Assembly (NCBI RefSeq): GCF_021462225.1
Contig: NC_061794.1
Location: 40,114,914-40,178,913 of the forward strand
Source of the DNA: Girardinichthys multiradiatus
Taxonomy: Eukaryota > Chordata > Actinopteri > Cyprinodontiformes > Goodeidae
Length of the DNA: 64,000 bases
Direction of reading: 5' to 3'
The position numbers and the translations under genes are program-made. Of this stretch, positions 45,364 to 56,816 are shown one piece after another (the stretch's first letter is position 1; every line of letters starts with the position of its first letter). Below the pieces are notes generated by a model that saw only the letters and a program-made list of their open reading frames with translations, had not been told where the DNA came from and did not search any database.

Positions 45364-45818
45364 TAGAAAGTACTTCTGGATCAGTGCTTCTGTGTTATTT
45401 TTGTGTCTCTGCTCTGTTTTCTCAAACCCCCAGTCGGTCGTGGCAGATGGCCGCTCATACTGAGCCTGGTTCTGCTGGAGGTTTCTTCCTGTTAAAAGGG
45501 AGTTTTTCCTCTCCGCTGTCGCTACATGCATGCTCAGTATGAGGGATTGCTGCAAAGTCAACGCCAGTGACTGTCCTCTGTCTCTACATGCTCATCTGGG
45601 AGGAGTGAATGCTGCAAGTCACTGACTGGATGCAATCTGCTGGGTTTCCTTAGATAGAAAAACTTTTGATCCAATTTGAATAAAAAGCTAACTCCGACTG
45701 CACTGTTCAATTGTTAGGATTAATAGGAATGTATGTACCTGACTGTTGTGAAGTGCCTTGAGACAACATGTGTTGTGAATTGGCGCTATATAAATAACAC
45801 CGAATTGAATTGAATTGG
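45364..45818 (+). mobile_element. LINE 3' tail, third copy
   Basis: Same family as 361-1,412 and 33,347-33,742: AAAGTACTTCTGGATCAGTGC..., GGAGGTTTCTTCCTGTTAAA, and the end TTGGCGCTATATAAATAACACCGAATTGAATTGAATT. 5'-truncated, no coding sequence. Confidence 0.85.
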
Positions 45819-45829
45819 TTGAAAACATC

Positions 45830-46849
45830 CTGTATCATTTCTCTTGAATGGAAATGCTTACTGTAGCTTTCTCTGCTGACATTTGGCCCACCACAGGTCC
45901 TGCCCCCTGCATTATATCCCAGCACTGAAGGTCTTACCAGAGTGGCAATGGAGCGATTAGTGATTAAGTTGGAAGGTCAGGTGGAATTGATTCTTTTCCC
46001 AGTGGTACTTCCTTGCAGCACTTAGACAGGGAGCCAAGAGCCAATTTGTTTTGGGAGCATAGGATTACAATGGAGACTCTCCTTCCCTTCATTTCCCATT
46101 TCTCTCATCTGCTCTTTTTGACCCTGTGGAGCTGCCCGATCGGACAGATCCAGCTGCTGGCTGAAAATCATATGAGCAATGGTCTCGTAGTGGGAGATCA
46201 AGGCAAGCCCCATAGAGATTGACTTAATTTAGGTCAATTACTGCATGAGATGGCACACTATAACCCAGAATGATCTCCTCTAATGATTCATTAATGCATT
46301 AATCACTCCTTTTAACTAATAGAGGCCTCTGGTGAGGAGGCTTTCTCACTCTGTGGACCACACAGAAAAACTCTTTATGAACTTGTCACAGAAAAAAAGC
46401 TCTATTGTTTCTCTGTGTTTTTTTCCAAGATGTGTGGTCTCTGTGTGGTATTCTACACAGAAAACAAAGCAGGCGTCATGCATTTCATGTCATGTTGACA
46501 ATATTTGAGCAGCGTGAGCCTCAGTTTGACAACTTGTTCTTTTATCTTAATGGCTCATCAAGCATTTACAACATGCTGTAATTGTGGACCGAGCACTGTG
46601 TTTTGATAAAACTGACTGACAAAGCTGACAGCACTCACAGTGGCCGTCAGTCATGAAGCAGTGGACATTGTTGATGTGTTTTTATTTGGCGAGCTGATTT
46701 CAAAACCCCTCAAATCAAACAAACCCACATTATTATGCATGAGTGTGAAAGAATATCTTTGTGAAAACACCACCACAAACAAAAAATAACATAACCTCAA
46801 TCTGATAAAATTTTAATTACTTTGTAAAATATGAATTTATCCTAAATGT
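45830..46849. other. unassigned; part looks like conserved non-coding DNA
   Basis: No gene or TE. Around 46,190-46,330 several TAAT words cluster (CTAATGATTCATTAATGCATTAATCAC), as in enhancers bound by homeodomain proteins. This is composition only. Confidence 0.3.
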
Positions 46850-47935
46850 TTTACACATTAAAACCATTATTATTTGTCACTTTTATTGGTATAGCATGTG
46901 GTAGACAAACAAAAAGCAGTGCATGAACTAGAAGGAAAATTAAAACACGTTTTCAAAATTGTTTACAAATCAAAATCTTAAAAATCAGGCATGCGCTCAG
47001 CCTGATATGCCAAAATTAAATTCTAGCGCAAACATTTGCCTTCATAACTCAAATACATAGTAAATAGAGTCCCAGCTATTTTGCGAAAGCCTCTGAGGTT
47101 TGTTAGAGAACATTAGCAAGCAAAAAGTATCATGAAGACCATGGCTTAATAAACAAAGCAGTGTAAGGTCAATGGTGATTCTGGAGGACCTGCAGAGATT
47201 CATAACTTAGATGGAAGAATCTGTTGACAGGGCAACTTTTAGTCCTGTATTCATAAAGTCTGGCCTTTATTGCATATTGGCAAGAAGAAAGCCATTGGAA
47301 GCTGTGACAGATCCTATTTTCAGATTGAAACAAACCATCCAAGAGACACAACAGACATTACATATCATTATCATTGCACATGGGAGAATCATGCTTGGGG
47401 GTGCTATTCTACAGCAGTGACCGGGAAGATAGTCAGAGTTGATGAGGACATGGGTAGAGATAAACACAGACCAATCCTGTAAGAAAAAACCCTGTTATAA
47501 GGCCTTAGAAGATTTGAGAATAGGGTGGAGGTTCACCTTCCAGCAGGACAACGGCTTCAAACATTCAGCCAGAGCTAGAATGGAATGGTTTAGGTCAAAA
47601 CATACATGTTTTAGAAAGACCCATTCAAAGTTATGACCTAAATCTAAATGAAAATCTGCCAAGACTTGCTCAGAGGCTGTGAGTCCTTTCAGCCTTCCTG
47701 TTATCTACATTGGCTAGTCTCTTGACTTGCAGCTGTAATTGAGGCTAACAAGGGCTGCAAACAAATGCATGCCAAACTTTTCAGATCTTTATTTGTAAAA
47801 CAAAATGAAAATCATGTGTAATTTTTTATCCATTTAACAAGGAAATATATTTTATCACATACACTGATGCTTGTGATAGTAATGTAACAAAATGTGAAAA
47901 GGTTAAACAGGTATAAATACTTTTGCAAGCTGCTA
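46850..47935 (+). mobile_element. degenerate Tc1-like element
   Basis: Recognisable blocks in order: a 5' non-coding part (GAAAGCCTCTGAGGTTTGTTAGAGAACATTAGCAAG at about 47,086), the HTH-linker region (ILEDLQRFIT-like, 47,175) and GKKKAIGSC (47,283). Next come the HGRIMLGGA form of HGGGSIM (47,385), FTFQQDNGFKHSARARMEWF (47,534, keeping the catalytic Asp) and a decayed YDLNLNENL block (47,632). The 3' terminal end reads GTATAAATACTTTTGCAAGCTGC (about 47,911-47,932). Several frameshifts; dead. The left end is poorly defined. Confidence 0.7.
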
Positions 47936-50900
47936 TTTACACATATTCATCTCTGCAAGTGTCCATAGAGATATTATTTGTCTTTCCACCTATGACTCTA
48001 CGTCTGATGTGTGTGGAGTGGCCCACAGGGACACAAATTGGTGTGCATGGCAGCTAGAAGTCAGTTTGTTATTCCACCCTTCGTGTGAGGTAGATGGGAT
48101 GCACTCTGAGAAATGGGTGTAAAACATACTATCACTAAGCGACTCTCCAAATATCCCTCTAGAAAGCATGCACTGAACTCTCTCTCACATTAGTCACAAT
48201 GGTTCACAGGATATAGGAAATTGGCATAGCAGTGTGGCTGGGTCTGGGTTGTTTGGCTCGGTGGAGGCAGGGCAACAAACCTAGTCATGACGCACATGGT
48301 TCCTGTGTGGAATGATAATGCTGCTGTTACGATTTTGAGGGAATGTCTTCATAAATGTCTGCTCTCGTGGGAGGAAGACAGCAGACGCTGGGGCCTTTGC
48401 GTGCATGGGCTCTTTTAGCCATGAATAAATTCATGCCCACTCTTGTATGCCTCTGCAGCCACTGTTTGCTCATCCCGTATGCAGCAGGTTCCTCGGCCCG
48501 TCCCAGGAGATGAAAGTTTGTAAACATGAATAATAATTAGGTACAGGTCGACAGGCAGGTAATCTGCATGTGGGTTCCAGAGGTGCACTTGCCTACTATG
48601 CCGTCTGTTGGGTGGCCTTTCATTAGCATTTTGTTTGCAGTGAGACACAGGTAACATTTTATTTCTCATCCAGTCAAGCAGAGTAGATGATTGCATTTAA
48701 AGGAGTTTAGACCTTGTATAAATACTGGAATTACTTGGAGAGATTTTATTGACTTTTGGGAATCCTTTACTTTTGTCTAGACATTTGCTTTAACCCATGA
48801 ACCAGACTTTTAAATGTGAACATGAAGTTTAAAAGGAAGTTGTGAGTTTTATGGTCAAACTGAGTTCCTGGTGTATTATCAGGTTTCTAAATCTTTACTA
48901 GTGTTATCACAGAATTGCAATGATCAGTTTGAATATTTCCTCAATTATTACTATGGTAGGGTTTGATCTTGATTTGACTTTGAAGCAGAAAAATAAATAG
49001 AACATTCTGCTATTATGCAGCTACACCTTCTCCTGGCAATAACAAGGCCCTGCCAGCAAACAAATCTCTGACAAGTCCCCCTCATTGCTTTGCCCCCTTT
49101 TATTGATAGACCTAATACTTTAATCTGGATCGAGTGACAGACTCATCCCCAGTCAATAGGGTAAAGACACATGCATGGGATGTGTGCACTTGTCCAAAGG
49201 CTGATTAAAGCATACATGCAGTGAATCCTAATCTCAAGCTCACATTTTATCAAAGTTATTGAGGTGAAATTGACATATGATTTGACTACATGTATACTTT
49301 TTTAGCAGTGTGTGGCAAAGAAACTGCTTTTACATTGCTTTGCTTTTTTTTTCAAATTCACTCACTTATTCAGTTTCTTAATAAACTAATATAACAAGCT
49401 GGACCAAGAAATCATTTTTCAGTTTGATCAGTGAATGCACCATATGCATGCCCTAAGAAAACCACCCTTCAGTTTGGAAGTTGTTACTGAATGAAGAATA
49501 CTCAAAGGTAGCTATTTTCATTGTCAGTAAGGTGTTTGAGAATGAAGAGAAGGCACCGAGATTTAGGAACGTATTTTAAAGAAAACTTCAGCTGTGTTGC
49601 CAATTTAGTGTCTTTTGTTGCTTTATAAAGGAAATATGTACAACCCATCTATGACTCTTTGTCAAAATAGGTTCATAATAGGTTCTGGTAGTATTAACAT
49701 GAAAGCATGTATCCTTCATGCTTTTCTCCATGAGTAGAGAGAGGGTGCTGCCATGGGGCCTGCCCTCATCCCAAAATACTCATAGAAGACCCAGTCCACC
49801 TACAGCAGGCCCTCCAAGCTCTAGTCTTGTTAAGATAAGGATCTTCATTCCTTACGGAATACACACAGAGAATGTTAACTCTGCAATAATTTGTGTTAAT
49901 GTTTTGAAAATATGAAGAAAACTCTCTTTAATACAGCAATTAGTCACATATGTGACACTGCCTTACTAGTAATAGAAGAATGTAATAACTTCTAAAAGGA
50001 GGAAGGCTTTTATATCTTCTTCTGGAATAGTCCTTAAAAACAATTTGGGACCAGCTACATTCTGCATTGGTTAGTCAATGCTTTACAAAGCCCAGAAATT
50101 GGAAATTTTACTTATGGTACTGTAACGTCTTTCAATTTGGGCTGTAAGATATTTGAAAGTGTGTAACGACTTGTGTTTGCACTTTGTGTTTTATGCTTGT
50201 GGTTTCTCCAACCTGTCAGCAGTGATCCATGTCACATTTAAGAGCTCTAAGCCGGACTGTGCGAGAGGATGTGGTGGTATAACTATGTGCCCTGCAGGTT
50301 CCAAACTGTCTTTGTTAGACCGGCCGCATGTCCTATCGCAGCTGCCTTGGCTAAAACAGATTACCACCATCTTCCCCAGCATATGCAGCCATGGCTAATA
50401 TAACAATTCTTAGGCACTTGGTAAATGTCAAAAGCGACACATTAATTCTGCTACTTGGGCCACTAGGGAAGCTTCCTCTCAAAACGAAATATTCGGAAGC
50501 TGAAGTAATTGAAGTTGATTTCAGAGTTTCTCACGTAATCTGTATTAAATTAAGAGGTTGTTAATGAACAACGTACATTTACATGATATACAGCAGTGCA
50601 ACCCTGGGCTATTTATTTTAATCCCTGAGTGCGTAGCTTCATATAAAGTGACAGAGAACTAAATATGTATGAAGGAATCAAAAGGTCAAACCATGTCTCA
50701 TGTTAGGAAAGTTAAAGATTGATTACTTGTACAATTTCATTATCTCACTTTCTCATTCTGCTTTTCCCACGACTAAAACATGCCAGTGCTCCTGAATCTC
50801 CTACATTTACAAAATCTGAAAATAAAATAACTGGTTTTGAAGGTATGGCCAACTTAAAACATCAGTATTCACTGCTGACCAAAGCCATTAATGAAAGTTT

Positions 50901-51009
50901 TAAAACAGTGGATGTAGTTAAAAACCTTCATTTTAAAACATACATTTTTCAGTCTGCTGAAAAAAAAACAAACACATTTTAAATAATCTTATGTTGCCAA
51001 CACTGACTA
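47936..51009. other. unassigned sequence
   Basis: No gene, RNA or TE recognised over 3 kb. Stretches at 48,390-48,680, 49,010-49,240 and 50,160-50,480 have higher complexity and balanced composition than their surroundings. Confidence 0.4.
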
Positions 51010-51190
51010 TACAATCAGTCTGTGTCATGAAGCGGGTTTTGAATGAAGGTAAGAGCAGATTTTAATATTTCCTTACTCACTGAACCAGGCAGGGAAACCA
51101 GGGACATACAAGACCAAACCAGACCAGAACAGAGAGTCACCAGACATTAACAGGAACGAGGAAAATGACGAGGGCAAGACGAGGACATCT
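51010..51190 (-). mobile_element. possible gypsy LTR fragment
   Basis: On the minus strand, GTCCTCGTCTTGCCCTCGTC...CTGGTCTGGTTTGGTCTTG and TGAAGCGGG-type words resemble LTR or untranslated sequence of fish gypsy elements. No counterpart seen in the window. Confidence 0.2.
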
Positions 51191-51465
51191 ATGATGAGGA
51201 TCCAGTGGGGAACAATGACAAAACAAAAAGTCATATATTGTATATAACACAATATATACATATAACACAACATCAAGGCAACCAGCCACATGCTGGATAA
51301 GACCCATATACTGTATATCTTGCCACCACTTTTTCTCTTGCTCTCGGTGGAAGACACATGCGTTTTCTCTCCCTCTCTCCCTCCCTCCCTGCTGATCCCT
51401 GCTTCTGCTTTTTGTCTGTATTTTTCTCAGAGCCTCGCTTTGCATATCCTCCAAACTTTTAAATT

Positions 51466-51582
51466 ATGGATTTGGTCAGCTGGACTCTCAACGTAATTGA
51501 TCAAATTGTTTTTTCAACGGGAAGGCAGGGTAAAGGAGACCTTCTTGTCCAGACGCGACGTTCTTCTTTGGATACACAATGA
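51466..51582 (+). CDS. small ORF, 38 residues, overlaps next ORF
   Basis: MDLVSWTLNVIDQIVFSTGR at the start, followed by a short basic tail. I do not recognise it. Its stop codon TGA (51,580-51,582) overlaps the ATG of the next ORF in an ATGA, the arrangement used for termination-reinitiation in some retroelements and viruses. Pyrimidine-rich DNA precedes it (51,360-51,430). It may be part of a repeat or just chance. Confidence 0.3.
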   Translation: MDLVSWTLNVIDQIVFSTGRQGKGDLLVQTRRSSLDTQ

Positions 51583-51887
51583 ATTCTTGGCAGCAGTGGA
51601 AGATTGTGTGCCTGACTACGATGTCAGTCAAGGATGTAGAAGATGTGTACATATTTGGACTTTTGATAACAGGATTTCTGCTTTTTGGAGTTGGTGGTTA
51701 CCTGGCTTATCGAGTGATTCGCAAAACGTGGGCGGCTGTTCAAAGCGTTCCAAAACTGCCTGCGATGTTAGATGGAGTCTGTAGAGCGATCAACACTCAG
51801 ACTGAAATGTTAAGAGAGCAGAATCGCAAGCTGGACACGATTCTTGAACAGAATTGCAGCTTGGCAGCAGTTGGACTCAGAGGTTAA
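51579..51887 (+). CDS. small membrane protein with coiled coil, 102 residues
   Basis: Unrecognised. Residues about 24-46 (DVYIFGLLITGFLLFGVGGY...) form one clear membrane segment. Basic residues follow (YRVIRKTW). Residues about 65-95 (INTQTEMLREQNRKLDTILE) have a heptad pattern suited to a coiled coil. There is no signal peptide ahead of the segment. The domain layout is sensible for a real protein, and it overlaps a small ORF by ATGA. No intron signals or homologue are known to me. Flanking DNA on both sides is repeat-derived, so it may belong to a TE. Confidence 0.4.
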   Translation: MNSWQQWKIVCLTTMSVKDVEDVYIFGLLITGFLLFGVGGYLAYRVIRKTWAAVQSVPKLPAMLDGVCRAINTQTEMLREQNRKLDTILEQNCSLAAVGLRG

Positions 51888-52394
51888 AGGATATAATCTT
51901 GGAGAAGTTGTACGCTCGAGATCTGCGGAAAGTACCAGAAATTTGGCTATTTGGATTTGCAATTGAGACATACCAGTAAAACTCTTAAGGTAGTTGGAAA
52001 TTCACAACTGCCTGAACCACAACATTTATTGTTTTTCTAAATCTGGCTCCCCAATGTAGCCTTGGAAACGTCTGCTAACTGGCTATCGACAAAATATATC
52101 CTGGATGTTATATAAACACGACGCTCTTCCCCAGCACTCCCCTACCAGGTGTGTGCTGATAGGACAATGAGGCCGATTGATAAAACTTCCACCGCTCTTC
52201 TCAAGGACAATGGCGCTTCTATCAGTGTTGACACTCTAATTCTTGCAAACACACTCACACTTATATATATTTGCACCCTCAAGATTCCCCCGTACCCTTG
52301 CTAAATCTTTACTTATGTGTGTGTTGTTTACCTTTGCTGAGGTTTTTTGTACTATTTCAGACTCTATTCTTAGCAGAATAGAGTAGGAAGTGAA
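51888..52394. other. unassigned sequence
   Basis: Follows the small ORF pair and may be its 3' flank. Short repeats (GAATAG, GGAAGTG) lie at 52,380-52,410 at the gypsy truncation point. Confidence 0.3.
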
Positions 52395-53570
52395 TAGAAT
52401 AGGAAGTGGTTCCACCTCAATGCCAGCTCTGATGACTAACTCAGAATCTATTAAGTTTTGTTCACAGCCTGAATCCAACATGGCAGACAGAGTCAAAGTA
52501 TGTTGATTGAATATGATAGTAGCTGGTAAGCTGAATCTGGGGGCTTTGCAATTCTGCGAACACCCCTTTCATAGTTGGTGGACCCTGCCTTTTGGCTGCC
52601 CGGGGCAAATAGGACAAGATGTTACAAAGTGATCAAATTAACCGCAGTAAAAACATTGCTTAGCTAATCTGCGTCTCTGTCTCTCTTCAAAAGTTAAGCG
52701 TGTGCACCCCACCAGCATGGGCTCAGGTTCAGATACTGATCGTTGAGACGGAGTCTTAGCTGTGTGTGGAGAGCTAGTCGCTAATTGTGGTTTATAATTA
52801 AACCTCTCTGCTCTGGACTTCCTTCTTTCCCTTATCCTATTGTCAATTCTTATAGCTAGGGAAATAGCTTCGTCTAGTGTAGGGGGATCATCAATCAGGA
52901 CTAACTCATCCTTTAAGGAGTCGTCTAAAGCATGGAAAAAGGTTGACTTCAAAGCATCATTATTTCAACCAGAAGCAGTGGCCAAAGTATGAAACTCGAT
53001 GGAAAACTCAGTAAGGGGTCTATGATGCTGTTTTAAAGCCCTCAACTGTCGACCAGTACTAGTCTTGTCAATAACAGGGGAGAATGTCTGCTTAAACTCT
53101 TTAACAAACTCTTCAAAAGTACAACCAAAATCTCTGCAATCAGAGAAACGGGCCTCTGCCCACTGTAAGGCCTTGCCTGTCAATAAACCAATAACATATG
53201 AAATTTTCACATCACCATGGGAAAAGGAATGTGGAGAATGGTTGAAAACTAATGCAGATTGGAGCAAATATCCCCTACAATTACCAACCTCTCCAGAAAA
53301 TGTTTCCGGGTTAGATGAGGTGATGTCACGGACATGAGGAAGCTGTTGAGAGGGCGGTGATGCTGCAGTGCCATCTACATGTGCGGCAGACTGAGTATTC
53401 AAGGTTTGCTGAAACATGGAGGTAATCTGTTCTAACTGTAGATTTGTTTGGTGCTGTGGTTCTGAAAGGGAACGAAGAGAGGAGTCATGAAAATGGATCT
53501 GGTTAGCGTGTTCAGATAGGGTTCTTCGGAGTGCTTCTGCTGGGTCTTGTTGGCCAGAGTGTTCTGTCAT
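52395..53570 (-). pseudogene. sushi-type Gag and protease start, two stops
   Basis: The likely start is the ATG at 53,570 (MTEHSGQQDPAEALRRTLSE). Gag core: TFSGEVGNCRGYLLQSALVF, then SYVIGLLTGKALQWAEARF, then LKQHHRPLTEFSIEFHTLA, which is the Retrotrans_gag pattern. A TGA at 52,965-52,967 stands where a Trp codon is expected (ASG-W). The same frame goes on (FFHALDDSLKDELVLIDDPP, IRIDNRIRERR) to a zinc knuckle CFYCG-stop-FDHFVTSC. The frame then leads to the protease motif MLDSGCEQNLID (about 52,480) before truncation. One frame with two stops and no frameshift, so decay is light. Confidence 0.85.
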
Positions 53571-54374
53571 TGTTTTCGTAGTAAATTTGACCCACATACA
53601 GAAGAACACTCTGAGGAACAACTGAATTAGTGAAAGGTGTTTTATTTACAAAAAGTGAGTCTGGAACATGAACGGGTGAATCGCCAACTGTATGAAAAGA
53701 AGGGGAAGAGAACTGGTGAGACAGGGAATTTATAATATTGCAAAATAACTAAAGGTAACTATTGTAATCAGAAGAGCGGCTTTCTAAATGAGTGCAGTCA
53801 GGTCGCCAGGGGTAGAGGGAATCGGGACCCATGTGTGCGAAGCGGAGAAAATCCAGATGGTTTACTTGAGCTGCAGAGTGAGTTCTGGTGAGTTCAGGAG
53901 TTAGTTCAATGTTCAGGTACTTGCGTTGGAGGGTGAACAGGGTACGCTTCTGCCTTGGTTCAGGAGACGGAGGATAACAGGAAGCTGCCAGCTTGGTACT
54001 TGGAAACAAAATCCAAATGAAAATCCACCAAACATAGGTAATCTTGATCGTCCAGAAACTTCTGGAACCGAAGTTAAAGTTCAACAAAGAATGATCAGAA
54101 GGTTCAGGTTTCTGCCTGCGAAGGAACATAAACAACGTCAGCTTAAAGACAAAGAACGAAGCATTGCTTAGTAGTGGCTGAGTTTGTTAAAACTGAAGGC
54201 AAACACTCTGGCATCGAAGTGCTGGCAGCCTCCTGCTTAAATACTCCTCAAAACAATCAGCAGATCAGTCGCACCGATCATCCAGCACACCTGAGAAACT
54301 CCAGCACCATCTGGAAACTGAAAACAAAGTCACAAACAAAGCACAACACACACACTGAACCCAAAACTCCGACA
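53571..54374 (-). repeat. sushi-type 5' LTR
   Basis: Starts TGTCGGAGTTTTGGG at 54,374. It contains TATTTAAGCAGGAGG at about 54,243 and TAAATAAAACACC near 53,645. The 3' boundary is unsure because the Gag ATG follows within a few bases of ...GAAAACA. A 128-codon frame inside it (54,135-53,749) is not a gene. Confidence 0.65.
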
Positions 54375-54379
54375 CATCT

Positions 54380-54620
54380 GCTTTTATCATAAGATGCTTT
54401 ATTATTTAAGAGTGGCTTGGAACCAATTTCTACCAGTAAACTTGGAAGGATTATTAATTATTATTACCCCCAAGGATTATAAGTGTCATTTGATTTGTTT
54501 TTCTGTGTTTATTTTCTTTGTGATTGTATTGTACTTGTTCTTCCTCATGTACAGCATTTTGAATGTCTTGTTACTGAAAAACGCTATATAAATAAACGTA
54601 CCTTACCTTACCTTACCACA
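54380..54620 (+). mobile_element. LINE/SINE 3' tail with (CTTAC)n
   Basis: Ends AAAAACGCTATATAAATAAACGTACCTTACCTTACCTTACC (54,578-54,617), an L2-like tail with a different pentamer from the GAATT family. It directly follows the sushi LTR. Confidence 0.55.
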
Positions 54621-56739
54621 CACAGTGAGAAGGATAAGGGAGATAAAAAAAACCCGGAGAACTGCAGCAGAGAGTGGCATCTTGGTGTTTGCTAACTCTA
54701 GACGCTGTCTACACCTTTTGGGGAGTGACAAGATAAATTAAATTTGGTAGTATTTAGTTAGTGTTTCTCATTACCAAGCTATTGCAAAAGAATGTCATGA
54801 TGGGTAAAAGCCAAATGCTCTCTTAAAACCTACACAGCCTTATGATTGCAAAGCACACTGATAACATTGGTTACAGATCTATTCCTAGTGAGCACCATGA
54901 GGGTGGATTTTTCAGGAAGATGATATATTTCCTTGTGCCCATTCAATCACCCCAGTTGCAAAGATCAGATTGCATATAAGAGCCCCAGAACCTTTAAGAG
55001 TAAAAACAGTGTGAGTAGACGAATGTGCCAAAATCACACCCGAGCAATGCATGCAACCAGTACAGGAATCGTCTTCACATACAGGGGATGTCTTCATATT
55101 GTCATGAAAAAAAAGGCTTTCCTAATAAGTATTAAAAAAAATCTGTGAGCATGGTCAATGTGTCTTTCCACTTAAACAGAGCTCAATATATGGACTACAT
55201 TCTGTTGATTACTTTGTAAGTGTGGATTACTTGAGATATTACCATCATTTTGCTTGAATTTTATGTCAGCAAAATAAATATATTTATTGAGAAAACAAAT
55301 GACATTTTCAATGCTTATTTGCATTGCTGTTCTTTTTGACATGTGACTGCACAATAAGGTTTTATGCAATGCGTTGTATTAATGAGAACAGACTGATGCA
55401 ACTCTCTCACAATGAACCTTAAACGAGAAACAACACTTAAACCTCGTGTTATCTCCTTTTTTTTTTTTTTTTTTTTTACTATATTTGCATTACAATTATA
55501 GGTGGTGGATCATTCATTGCTTTGGTTCCATCTGATTAGATCTTATGCCACTCGCCCGTAATTTTTTTTTAACATGAAGCACCTCTGTATTGATTTCTTG
55601 TTATCTTTATTAGGATGTCAATACTAATTATTGCTTACCTTGTCTTGATTATCTTTTGAGCTGTAAAATCAATTTGGCAATCCAATCTCATGCCGCAGGT
55701 CAGAAGTTCATACTTTGTGACAGTTCACTCTAAAATCTGTAGGATCTTTTAAATATTTATTCGCTTTCAATAATGTTTATATGTCTGTAAATGAATGCAA
55801 CCACATTACATTTGACTTTCCACATACAAAAAAAAACGTTTTTCACCAGGTCACCCCAAATAAATCCTTGATGGACCATACATTTAGATATAATACCCTC
55901 TCATCTCATGCAGTTACTGTAATTGAACTTATAAAATATCAATGTTTTTAAGATCTCAAAGTGTTATGCTTAAAAATGTTTAATCTAAATACCTTTCAAT
56001 ACTTGTCAAAGTTTCAAATGTTTCTCATTTTGCTTATTCAAATTTCCCATGAGTTAAAACTTGTACATTTTTTATTTAATAGAACACTTACATGGACCTT
56101 TAGTGTTAAAATAAAATAACCCTATACTTTATGCCTAAAGTATAGATTGCTGACAGTAAATACTGTATATATAATTTAATCCATTTTTGTTTTCGCTAAT
56201 TCCAAACAAATTTCACAGGAGAGCCACATGGAGCCATTAAAAATCTCAGGGTGGCACACCAAAATCAAAACCAATGAATGACTTTGGAAAATGCTGTACT
56301 ATTTATAGGGACTACAAAAAACTATCATAGACCATTTGTCTTTTGTTTTCACAAATTTATATTTCTTACTGTCCAGAAAAGCACATTTAAAGTTTTACAG
56401 CCTACATGTAGAAGCCCTTGACATACAGTTGTTTGTGGTTTAACAAAACAGAAGACACACAAAAAAAAACACAAATTATAACTGAATGTAATCACAACTT
56501 CTCATATCAGTAGATTACATAGACTATTACTGCCACAAGCTGTATTGTTAGCCTAACTAACTGGCCCAAAAGTATTTAATTGTGGCCTGAACTGTATTTG
56601 GTAACAAATTAAATATATTGTTTCATCATTACTTCAGTCCTATTTTTTATCACTAATAATGTGGAAATCAAGTTAGAATAACATGCAAAGTTCCTCACAA
56701 GTAAAATTAAGAACAGTATAAATCTATAACATGACATAC
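54621..56739. other. unassigned AT-rich sequence
   Basis: Nothing recognised. A 21-base T run is at 55,459-55,479. Confidence 0.45.
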
Positions 56740-56816
56740 CTTGCTTCGCTTGCCAAGGTTGTAAAACTTCTGAAAACATGTAATCTGTGGGTCTCTCACA
56801 GGTGGAATGCAGCTAG
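56740..56816 (-). other. possible internal exon (weak)
   Basis: On the minus strand a 77-base open stretch reads SCIPPVRDPQITCFQKFYNL then GKRSK. It is bounded by ...CTGACTCCAG upstream and AAG|GTATGT downstream, a near-consensus donor. I do not recognise the peptide, and the acceptor's pyrimidine tract is poor. It could be a chance open frame. Confidence 0.15.

Larger units (their letters stand above)
52395..54374 (-). mobile_element. 5' half of a sushi-type Ty3/gypsy element
   Basis: Minus strand: LTR (about 54,374-53,571), Gag (53,570-52,638), then the start of protease (to about 52,400), where it is cut off. Reverse transcriptase, integrase and the 3' LTR are absent. The Gag belongs to the sushi-ichi lineage, from which the mammalian PEG10 and RTL genes derive. 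Confidence 0.82.

Noticed and set aside
53749..54135. 128-codon ORF upstream of the sushi Gag
   Set aside because: It lies wholly within the LTR, and contains no known domain.
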